5,185 bases of DNA from Sutterella sp. Its GTDB lineage: Bacteria > Pseudomonadota > Gammaproteobacteria > Burkholderiales > Burkholderiaceae_F. The notes below the pieces were generated by a model. It saw only the letters and a program-made list of their open reading frames with translations. It did no database searches and was not told where the DNA came from. Numbering within the stretch: the first letter of the stretch is position 1; each line of letters starts with the position of its first letter. The stretch covers positions 1-5,185 of the forward strand of contig DXSO01000130.1 of assembly GCA_019410445.1 (NCBI GenBank), written 5' to 3'. Shown here in pieces: positions 1 to 5,185 of the stretch. The position numbers were made by a program, and so were the translations under genes.

Positions 1-4
1 CCGG

Positions 5-31
5 GCGGCACGGCGCCGCTCACGGTTTTTT
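5..31 (-). other. Possible frameshift site in hypF: A6 run plus downstream hairpin
   Basis: On the minus strand an A6 run (31-26) covers two in-frame Lys codons, followed by CCG and the TGA stop. Six bases after the run comes a potential hairpin, GCGGC (19-15), loop GCCGT (14-10), GCCGC (9-5), with five G-C pairs. A one-base backward slip on the run would give codons for TVSGAVPP up to the window edge. The layout of slippery run, short spacer and hairpin resembles -1 frameshift signals. An indel error or true mutation in the homopolymer is at least as likely. Confidence 0.4.
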
Positions 32-2032
32 CGCAGCGGCTTCCAGCAGCATGGCGGCTTGGGCTTCATCGTCTTGAATGTCGCACAGACCGGAAATGGC
101 GCTGACAGCATCAAAAAGGCGGCCGGCAGAGCTTGTCATGGAGGTCAGGCGAGCATTGGCGGCCAGTTGAATCATCGGCGTTATTGCTCGGCTGGGCCAC
201 AGCTTGACGGCAGCGGCTTCACAGCCAGTCATCAGAGCGGCTGCAGCAGCCATTCGCCAAGGTTCTCGAGCGGCTGCATCGCCGCCTGGCAGGGGCATGT
301 TTTCCAGGTGTCCGAGACGAGAAAAAGTGCCGTCGAGCCTGCAGTGCAGAACTTCGCAGCCCCAGGCAAGCGAATCCGTCCCCAGACCGACGCCGTCGAG
401 CGACAACCCGTAGACATCGCCGGTCAGACCGTGTTCATAGGCAACCGCCATCGTATGCGCATGGTGATGTTGAACCTGAAACAAAGGAATGCCGCGCTCC
501 GAGGCGATCGTGTGTGCCAGATGCGTGGAGTAGAAATCCGGGTGCAAATCACAGGCAATTGCCGCTGACGGCTGCGTTTCAAGAATGTCTTCGAAGTGTT
601 CAAGAGATTCTTTCAGCGCATTGCAGGTGGCCAGATTTTTAGTGTCGCCGATATGTGCCGTTACAAAAACCTCGCTGCCGCGTCCAATGGCGGCAGTGGC
701 TTTGAGCGCAGCCCCCGTGGCGGCAATGCCGGTCATGTCGCAGGGCGTTTTAACGGCCAAGGGGGTAAAGCCTCTGGCTCGGCGCACCATGCGCGGTTTG
801 CCGTCAATCACACGTACGACGGAGTCATCGCATCGGCAGACGATTTCTCGGTTGTGAGTCAGAATGGCATCGGCAATGCCGTGAAGACGTTGGCATGCTT
901 CCTGGGTGTGAATGACCAACGGCTCTCCCGAAGGGTTGGCCGAGGTCATGACCAATGCCGTCAACATCGGTGCATCGAGCCAGGACGGATCTTGAGGCAA
1001 GCCGGCCAGAGCATGAAAAAGCAGCAGATGCACGGGGGTGTAGGCGATCATCAGGCCGATTTCATTGAGGTCGTCGGCAACGTGAGCAAACGCTTGCCGG
1101 CACCGCTCGTTTTTACGTACCAATACGATTGGGCGAGAGGGCGCAAGCAGTGCATCGGTTTCAGCTGAGTCGAGATCCGCCCAAAGGCGTGCGCTCGCAA
1201 GATTGGCAGTCATGACGGCCAGCGGCTTGGCGTCGCGTATTTTTCGGGCACGCAGCCGCGCAACGGCTTGAGCGTTGTGTGCGTCAACGGCCAGATGAAA
1301 TCCGCCCAATCCTTTTACGGCAACGATTTTGCCGGCTCGCAGCATTGCGGCAGCTTCAACGACGGGATCCTTGCAGACAATCTTGTTTGCCGCCGTATCG
1401 ATGAGTTCAAGCGCAGGACCGCATGCCGGACAGGCATTGGGCTGAGCATGAAAACGACGATCTGCCGGATTTTCGTATTCTTGTCGGCATTGTTCACACA
1501 TTGCAAACGATGCCATGGACGTCATCGGACGATCATAGGGGATGCTGCGCGTAATCGTAAAACGCGGTCCGCAGTGCGTGCAGTTTGTAAATGCATAACG
1601 CCAGCGTCGGTTGCCGACGGTGAACATTTCCGTTGCGCATGCTCTGCAGGTAGCCGCATCGGGTGTGACCATTGTATGCGCCGTGCCTTGACGGCTTGCC
1701 GAGATTACGAAATCGCTGAGACCTTGAGCCGGTTCGGTCTTTATCAGAACGATTGAGTCGATGCGCGCAAGCGGAGCCTGCTGGCGCACTGTTTGACGCA
1801 GCTCTTGATCGAAGCGGTCAAGAACATCCGAGGTTCCCTCAAGAATGGTGCCGACACCTTCGGCATCGTTCCAGACCTCTCCGAAAAGACCGAGCGCGTG
1901 CGCTACGTGCCAGAGTGTGGGGCGAAAGCCGACACCCTGGACCAGGCCCGTGATGCGATACGTGCGGCGTTGTTTCATCATGGCAATCAGAGCTGAGCGA
2001 TCATGAGGTTGGCTTTGAGCCATGCCCACCAT
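20..2032 (-). CDS. hypF: Carbamoyltransferase HypF, open frame ending early (C-terminal about 100 residues missing)
   Basis: HypF transfers the carbamoyl group of carbamoyl phosphate to the HypE C-terminal cysteine, the first step in making the cyanide ligands. Domains seen in order: acylphosphatase (about 22-113, VQGVGFRPT at 31-39); two zinc fingers with CxxC pairs at 129/132, 151/154, 179/182 and 201/204; a YrdC-like domain (about 222-420, KGLGGFHLAVDA at 240-251); and a Kae1-like carbamoyltransferase domain (from about 430) with VQHHHAH (520-526) and DGVGLGTDSLAWG (546-558). The frame ends at residue 670, just after GRLFDAVSAISGL, whereas family members are around 750 residues. The closing GGVFQN and DGG motifs are therefore absent. 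The TGA at 22-20 follows an A6 run, and the -1 frame stays open to the edge. The ATG at 2032 has GAAGG nine bases upstream but overlaps hypB by 46 bases. Met18/Met19 (1981/1978) would give a more typical N-terminus but lack a clear binding site. Confidence 0.93.
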   Translation of the reverse strand: MVGMAQSQPHDRSALIAMMKQRRTYRITGLVQGVGFRPTLWHVAHALGLFGEVWNDAEGVGTILEGTSDVLDRFDQELRQTVRQQAPLARIDSIVLIKTEPAQGLSDFVISASRQGTAHTMVTPDAATCRACATEMFTVGNRRWRYAFTNCTHCGPRFTITRSIPYDRPMTSMASFAMCEQCRQEYENPADRRFHAQPNACPACGPALELIDTAANKIVCKDPVVEAAAMLRAGKIVAVKGLGGFHLAVDAHNAQAVARLRARKIRDAKPLAVMTANLASARLWADLDSAETDALLAPSRPIVLVRKNERCRQAFAHVADDLNEIGLMIAYTPVHLLLFHALAGLPQDPSWLDAPMLTALVMTSANPSGEPLVIHTQEACQRLHGIADAILTHNREIVCRCDDSVVRVIDGKPRMVRRARGFTPLAVKTPCDMTGIAATGAALKATAAIGRGSEVFVTAHIGDTKNLATCNALKESLEHFEDILETQPSAAIACDLHPDFYSTHLAHTIASERGIPLFQVQHHHAHTMAVAYEHGLTGDVYGLSLDGVGLGTDSLAWGCEVLHCRLDGTFSRLGHLENMPLPGGDAAAREPWRMAAAAALMTGCEAAAVKLWPSRAITPMIQLAANARLTSMTSSAGRLFDAVSAISGLCDIQDDEAQAAMLLEAAAKKP

Positions 2033-2772
2033 TTGTCCATGCCTTCACCGGTGGTTGCAGACACACGCAGACAACGAATGGAGGGATTGACGCGGCGGGC
2101 GTATTCCTCGCATTTGTCCATATCGAAGTTGACGTAAGGCGCCAGATCAATCTTGTTGATGAGCATCAGATCGGCGGCGGCGAACATGTCGGGATATTTC
2201 AATGGCTTGTCGGCACCTTCGGTGACGGAAATCACGACGACTTTGTGCGCTTCTCCAAGATCGAATTCGGCCGGGCAAACAAGGTTGCCGACGTTTTCGA
2301 TCAGAACAAGACTGTTGTCCGACGGAGGCTGAACCTCAAGAGCGAGCTTTACTTGCGCCGCATCGAGATGGCAACCCTTTCCGGTATTGATTTGTACGGC
2401 TTTGGCTCCTGTGGCTCGAATTCGGTCGGCATCGTTGTCGGTCTGCTGATCGCCTTCAATGACGAGAATTTCCGGAGCATCGGCCGGCTTGGCCCGAACC
2501 GTTGCACAGAGAAACTCTGTTTTTCCCGATCCCGGCGAGCTTACAAAATTAAGGGCCAGAATTTTTTTGGATTCGAAAAGCGCACGATTTTCGTTTGCAA
2601 TGTTGTTGTTGCGCGCAAGAATATCTTCACCGACGCTGATCGTTCGGCCGTGACCATGGTCGTGGTGGTGATGGCCGTGTTCGTCGTGCGAATGCGTGTG
2701 CGTGACAACGTTGCCGTGTTCATCGATGTGGGTATGGCTGTGCGGATCTCCGCAGCCGCAGGTGGTGCACAT
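1987..2772 (-). CDS. hypB: Hydrogenase nickel incorporation GTPase HypB
   Basis: HypB is the GTPase that supplies nickel together with HypA; this copy has 261 residues. The N-terminus holds CTTCGCG (2-8), the CxxCGCG high-affinity nickel motif known from E. coli HypB. A His-rich stretch follows, with 14 histidines between residues 11 and 41, as in HypB proteins that also store nickel. The GTPase domain shows the P-loop SSPGSGKT (78-85), EGDQQTDNDADRI (106-118), GKGCHLDA (131-138), ENVGNLVCPAEFDLGE (159-174) and the guanine-specificity motif NKID (206-209). Cys134, His135 and Cys166 match the second metal site at the dimer interface. Glu86 directly after the P-loop is unusual, since a small residue is common there. 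AAGGAG nine bases upstream fixes the start at 2772. A 49-base gap separates it from hypA. Its end overlaps the annotated hypF start. Confidence 0.97.
   Translation of the reverse strand: MCTTCGCGDPHSHTHIDEHGNVVTHTHSHDEHGHHHHDHGHGRTISVGEDILARNNNIANENRALFESKKILALNFVSSPGSGKTEFLCATVRAKPADAPEILVIEGDQQTDNDADRIRATGAKAVQINTGKGCHLDAAQVKLALEVQPPSDNSLVLIENVGNLVCPAEFDLGEAHKVVVISVTEGADKPLKYPDMFAAADLMLINKIDLAPYVNFDMDKCEEYARRVNPSIRCLRVSATTGEGMDKWWAWLKANLMIAQL
2042..2046 (-). promoter_or_regulatory. Candidate ribosome binding site for the upstream hypF start
   Basis: GAAGG on the minus strand lies nine bases before the ATG at 2032, within hypB. It favours the longer HypF start over the ATG pair at 1981/1978, which follow the hypB stop by a few bases but have no purine-rich site. 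The start remains uncertain. Confidence 0.45.
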
Positions 2773-2781
2773 ATCGTCAGA

Positions 2782-2787
2782 CTCCTT
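2782..2787 (-). promoter_or_regulatory. Ribosome binding site of hypB
   Basis: AAGGAG on the minus strand lies nine bases before the hypB ATG at 2772, inside the 49-base gap after hypA. It fixes the start that includes the CxxCGCG motif. The rest of the gap (2821-2788) is A-rich on the minus strand and shows no hairpin terminator and no clear promoter. Confidence 0.85.
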
Positions 2788-2821
2788 CTAATTCCAGTAT
2801 TTTGTTCGTTTGCTCGGTTTT

Positions 2822-3169
2822 TCAATCGGGGCCGACTTCAAGACTGTCGACTTTGAGTTCATGACCTCGTACCGGCATCAATTGAAAGCCTCCGCAGATG
2901 GGGCACGGATCCCCGTGCCGGTGCAGCGCCACGTTTTGGGCGCACTGCATGCACCAGGCTTCTCCATTGATGCGATTGATCAAAAGCTTGGATTTATCGG
3001 CTCTTGTTCCTCGGGTAACGGAGTCCCAGGCAAAAAGCAGCGCCTCGATTTCAACTCCGGCAAGCTCTCCGATGCTTACGGTCACGGATGTGACCTTTGT
3101 CTGAGGTTCGGAATCAAGCGTTTTGTCGACCGCCGACAGGATGCCTTCGGCAATGGATACTTCATGCAT
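2822..3169 (-). CDS. hypA: Hydrogenase nickel incorporation protein HypA
   Basis: This is a complete HypA of 115 residues, the usual family length. It begins MHEVSIAEGIL, with His2 and Glu3 of the conserved N-terminal MHE nickel-binding motif. The zinc site is formed by Cys73-x2-Cys76 and Cys89-x2-Cys92 (CMQC and CPIC). The closing GHELKVDSLEV (102-112) matches the family's G(R/H)EL-x-V-x-SLE end. HypA works with HypB in the cytoplasm to insert nickel into the precursor of the hydrogenase large subunit after the iron unit is in place. The ATG at 3169 is well supported by AAGGAG six bases upstream and by the need for His2. The upstream hupK stop lies next to that ribosome binding site, which suggests translational coupling. 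Confidence 0.97.
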   Translation of the reverse strand: MHEVSIAEGILSAVDKTLDSEPQTKVTSVTVSIGELAGVEIEALLFAWDSVTRGTRADKSKLLINRINGEAWCMQCAQNVALHRHGDPCPICGGFQLMPVRGHELKVDSLEVGPD

Positions 3170-3172
3170 GTT

Positions 3173-4294
3173 CTACTCCTTGGGCGAGTCGGATTCGTAC
3201 CGGAATCGAATTTGATAGGGAACGCATGGATCAATGGCAGTAAGAATCCACGCGGCCTCACGCTTCCATTGTTCTTCGGAATTGAATTCGATGGCGGCGA
3301 GCACCTGTTCGGCGCAGCTGCCCGATGCGAAATTCCACTCCGTCGGGGCGACTGTTTTGAGTGCGGCGATGATGCCGTCGCGAACGACGATTCGGGCGAT
3401 AAGGGAACCGCGAGCAGTTTGGACATGAGCCAGACCAGTGTTCGGAGCGGTTTGTGCCGCTTGGACGGACCACTGAGGATGTTGACGCAGTTTCCAGTAA
3501 AACACGAGATCAATCAGACGCGAAACGAATTGCGCACGTATTCCGCACCCGTACTGTTCCGCGATGTCGGTGATAAGCGGGTGTTTTTCGCAGCGCCCCA
3601 GAGCGCTCGTTTGGTGAGCCGTACCGTTGATGAGAGGGCAGCTTACGGACACTTCGGTTGAGAACCACGGTTCGATGCGCTCGAGCTCACAATGAGGATT
3701 GAGCATGGCCACAGACGTCTGCCGCCGACAAGGAACGTTTTCCCACAGTTGAGCATACAAGCGGCTTGCTGTCGTTGCGCCGTGCAGCATCCATGCTTCG
3801 AAATCCGGCAGCGATTGAAGTGCCGTGAATTCTTGCACGGGCATGCCGGTGACGAAAGTTTCAATCGCCGGCTCAATGGCGGCGTCAAGTTTGTCGAAGT
3901 CGGGTTCGTCTTTGGCGAGTTCGCTGCTGCACAAGGCTCGCAGCTGTCCGAGTTTGCGCACCTCGGGATCGGGCCGCATTCCGACCGAAACGCAGGAATC
4001 GAAAGCCAGAAAACGGAGGTGTTCGTTGATGATTTCATAGACGACTTTGCGTCTGCGCTGAGGAATAGGAGTTCCTTGGGCAGCAGCCAAAGCGCAGTCA
4101 AAGGCAGCCAGGTGTGCTTGCGGACACAGCGCATACAACGACTCGATGAGTGTTTTGGGCAGTTGCGAGGCGCTCGGTTGACCGATAATGGCGCGACTGA
4201 TCTCACCCTGACGCGTGGAATGTGTCGAGACCTTGGTTCTGGACTCGGACATGACGTTGACGTCGATGATAACGGAGCCTTCGGTGAAACTCAT
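3173..4294 (-). CDS. hupK: HupK/HoxV-like hydrogenase assembly scaffold (degenerate large-subunit homologue)
   Basis: The protein has 373 residues and keeps remnants of the [NiFe] large-subunit signatures. LYALCPQAH (53-61) sits where catalytic subunits have RxCGxCxxxH. The segment from 294 to 322 (GSLIARIVV, then VAPTEWNF) corresponds to the conserved GxLxH...PTTWN block. AIDPCVPY (353-360) replaces the C-terminal DPCxxC. One cysteine of each metal-binding pair is kept (Cys57 and Cys357), while the partners are Ala60 and Tyr360. It therefore cannot bind the NiFe site in the normal way. HupK/HoxV proteins are thought to act as a scaffold on which the Fe(CN)2(CO) unit is built or passed to the large subunit. 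The start at 4294 is supported by GGAG seven bases upstream and the ATGA overlap with hupJ. The stop is three bases before hypA. HupK proteins diverge strongly, so the call rests on these motifs and on gene order. Confidence 0.88.
   Translation of the reverse strand: MSFTEGSVIIDVNVMSESRTKVSTHSTRQGEISRAIIGQPSASQLPKTLIESLYALCPQAHLAAFDCALAAAQGTPIPQRRRKVVYEIINEHLRFLAFDSCVSVGMRPDPEVRKLGQLRALCSSELAKDEPDFDKLDAAIEPAIETFVTGMPVQEFTALQSLPDFEAWMLHGATTASRLYAQLWENVPCRRQTSVAMLNPHCELERIEPWFSTEVSVSCPLINGTAHQTSALGRCEKHPLITDIAEQYGCGIRAQFVSRLIDLVFYWKLRQHPQWSVQAAQTAPNTGLAHVQTARGSLIARIVVRDGIIAALKTVAPTEWNFASGSCAEQVLAAIEFNSEEQWKREAAWILTAIDPCVPYQIRFRYESDSPKE
3176..3181 (-). promoter_or_regulatory. Ribosome binding site of hypA, next to the hupK stop
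   Basis: AAGGAG on the minus strand lies six bases before the hypA ATG. The hupK stop TAG (3175-3173) follows it directly, so a ribosome finishing hupK ends at the hypA initiation site. This supports both the chosen hypA start and translational coupling. Confidence 0.85.
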
Positions 4295-5115
4295 GACTTC
4301 TCTCCGGGTAGAGCGGACTCGAGTGCAGAAGCGTCTGCTTGGTCTGTTCCGGGTTCTATGTTTTGCGTGCTGAGGTTGTTGGTCAAGGGTTGTGCGTATC
4401 GGCCGAGAAGCTCTCGACGTGTAAGCGAAGCCTTCAAAGGAGCCGGTTCCGGTTCTTTGGGCGAAAGCGTCGGATTGACGGTTTCGGGTGGTTCTTCAAA
4501 TTTTTCTCTGCCAAGCAGCAGATTCAAACAGGTATCGGCAAAAGCTCGGGCACTGGACATGTCCTGAAATTCGAAGACGGGACTTTTCAGAGACAGGCTG
4601 CGGTAGTGACCAAGCACCTTGTCGGCACAGGCAATGAAACGAAAGTCGCCGGCAGCCAGTTCGATTTCCTCAAATCCCCCTGCAGGAATGAATCGCCAAC
4701 CTTCCCGACTGGCGGGCGCAAGAATAGCCGTGACAGCCCAAGGGGTTACCACGACGCCGAACCAGGCCTGGGTCTGGTCGATTTCAATGCGCACGAATTC
4801 CGTAGCAGAGACCGTAAGCGCTTTGTTGACAATGGGCAGTCCGGCCATGCGGGTGTGCAGAATCTCAGTGAAACCGGACTCAAAAAACTGACGAGGATTG
4901 GTCGTAAAGATTTTCAGATTCGTACCGGCATGACGATTGCGAAGCGCCTTCATGCGATTTTCGAATGCTTCCGGGTGCTCCTTTTCATATTCTCGAACAG
5001 CTGCGGCTCGGTCAAAGGGCTTGGGTTTGCGCAGAAATGTCACCGGAGCCGTCGGCACGTCGTCAAGGCGAGCTTTGCGTTCCTGCTCAATGCAGTTTGT
5101 ATCTTTTTCAACCAT
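4291..5115 (-). CDS. hupJ: [NiFe]-hydrogenase assembly chaperone, HybE/HupJ family, with N-terminal extension
   Basis: This 274-residue protein has the HybE/HupJ core at about residues 75-203. Recognisable blocks are HTRMAGLPIVNKAL (87-100), WFGVVVTPWAVTAILAP (118-134; family pattern GVLITPWxxxxxLxP) and SLSLKSPVFEF (173-183). A basic LTRRELLGR at 231-239 resembles the RR-LLFGR tail of E. coli HybE. HybE-type proteins are cytoplasmic chaperones that bind hydrogenase subunits before Tat export. E. coli HybE has about 162 residues, so this one is long: it has some 70 extra charged N-terminal residues, a Pro/Glu-rich linker at about 207-228 and a C-terminal tail of about 35 residues. No good ribosome binding site precedes the ATG at 5115 (only AGG close to it), so translation is probably coupled to the rubredoxin gene 8 bases upstream. 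Met55 (4953) is a less likely alternative start. The end overlaps hupK by 4 bases. Family assignment is firm; the role of the extension is unknown. Confidence 0.88.
   Translation of the reverse strand: MVEKDTNCIEQERKARLDDVPTAPVTFLRKPKPFDRAAAVREYEKEHPEAFENRMKALRNRHAGTNLKIFTTNPRQFFESGFTEILHTRMAGLPIVNKALTVSATEFVRIEIDQTQAWFGVVVTPWAVTAILAPASREGWRFIPAGGFEEIELAAGDFRFIACADKVLGHYRSLSLKSPVFEFQDMSSARAFADTCLNLLLGREKFEEPPETVNPTLSPKEPEPAPLKASLTRRELLGRYAQPLTNNLSTQNIEPGTDQADASALESALPGEKS
4302..4305 (-). promoter_or_regulatory. Ribosome binding site of hupK inside the hupJ end
   Basis: GGAG on the minus strand lies seven bases before the hupK ATG (4294), within the last codons of hupJ. Together with the ATGA overlap it supports this start over Met15 of the same frame. 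Confidence 0.7.
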
Positions 5116-5123
5116 ACCTGTGT

Positions 5124-5185
5124 CTAAAGATCATCAACATCCAAAAAAGGAATGAAGACATGTTTGCCGTTGCCGCAATCCGGAC
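5124..5185 (-). CDS. hupI: Rubredoxin C-terminal end (HupI/HoxR-like), partial
   Basis: Only the last 19 complete codons and a TAG stop (5126-5124) are inside the window; the gene runs off the right edge. The readable tail is PDCGNGKHVFIPFLDVDDL. It matches the second iron-binding knuckle of rubredoxins (CPxCGxxK followed by an aromatic residue). The two bases before the first full codon are GT, which fits a TGT cysteine codon and would complete CPDCG. Rubredoxins are small one-iron electron carriers. HupI/HoxR members are encoded in hydrogenase operons and are needed for proper maturation when oxygen is present. The position directly before hupJ is the one hupI takes in rhizobial hup clusters. 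The stop lies 8 bases before the hupJ start. The identification rests on a short fragment plus gene order; the first iron knuckle cannot be seen. Confidence 0.72.
   Translation of the reverse strand, partial: PDCGNGKHVFIPFLDVDDL

Noticed and set aside
5..31. GC hairpin followed by T6 on the plus strand, considered as a rho-independent terminator
   Set aside because: The stem has only five pairs and six unpaired bases separate it from the T run. No plus-strand gene ends here, and the site lies in hypF.
59..1756. Plus-strand open frames opposite hypF (59-568, 596-1168, 1268-1756)
   Set aside because: Shadows of hypF, whose domains account for this stretch continuously; the translations are low in recognisable structure.
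2773..2821. Promoter or terminator in the hypA-hypB gap
   Set aside because: Only a ribosome binding site is visible; no -35/-10 pair, no -24/-12 element and no hairpin with a T run was found.
2967..2983. TTGAT...ATCAA palindrome in hypA, upstream of hypB, considered as an FNR site
   Set aside because: The half-sites are separated by seven bases instead of four, which does not fit FNR spacing, and the site lies within coding sequence.
2810..5127. Long open frames on the plus strand opposite hypA, hupK and hupJ (2810-3661, 3692-4567, 4339-5127)
   Set aside because: They lie antisense to genes with clear family motifs, show no recognisable domains or ribosome binding sites, and are explained by the codon bias of the opposite strand.

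Overview
The window is one unbroken stretch of a [NiFe]-hydrogenase assembly operon, transcribed entirely on the minus strand, so the genes read from the right-hand end to the left. In transcription order it holds the last 20 codons or so of a rubredoxin (hupI-like), a HybE/HupJ-type chaperone, a HupK/HoxV-type scaffold related to hydrogenase large subunits, hypA, hypB and most of hypF. This is the hupI-hupJ-hupK-hypA-hypB-hypF order known from the uptake-hydrogenase clusters of rhizobia and other Pseudomonadota. In those clusters hupSL and the other hup genes lie upstream and hypC, hypD and hypE downstream, so the same is expected beyond the two edges here.

The gene order and the protein types point to a Gram-negative member of the Pseudomonadota, most likely a beta- or alpha-proteobacterium, with a moderately GC-rich genome. 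A Burkholderiales/Sutterella-like host is possible, but this is only an impression. HupK and a hydrogenase-linked rubredoxin usually accompany O2-exposed or O2-tolerant membrane-bound uptake hydrogenases, which suggests that kind of enzyme.

Layout: the rubredoxin end (5185-5124) is followed after 8 bases by hupJ (5115-4291). hupJ overlaps hupK by 4 bases (ATGA). hupK (4294-3173) ends 3 bases before hypA (3169-2822), with its stop codon next to the hypA ribosome binding site. A 49-base gap, the largest in the window, precedes hypB (2772-1987). The annotated hypF start (2032) lies inside the end of hypB. No stretch over 300 bases lacks a gene, and no RNA gene, mobile element, CRISPR array or convincing terminator was seen.

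How the genes work together: HypF (with HypE) makes the cyanide ligands from carbamoyl phosphate. HupK is thought to hold the Fe(CN)2(CO) unit during assembly. HypA and HypB deliver nickel. HupJ and the rubredoxin support maturation of the hydrogenase subunits.

The main oddity is that the hypF frame stops at 20-22, roughly 100 residues before the family's usual end. The stop comes straight after a run of six A residues (minus strand), followed six bases later by a GC-rich hairpin. The -1 frame stays open to the window edge. This could be a sequencing indel, a real frameshift mutation or a programmed frameshift. Other oddities are a HupJ with a long extra N-terminus and a HypB carrying both a CxxCGCG nickel motif and a His-rich stretch. 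No wholly new system is evident.
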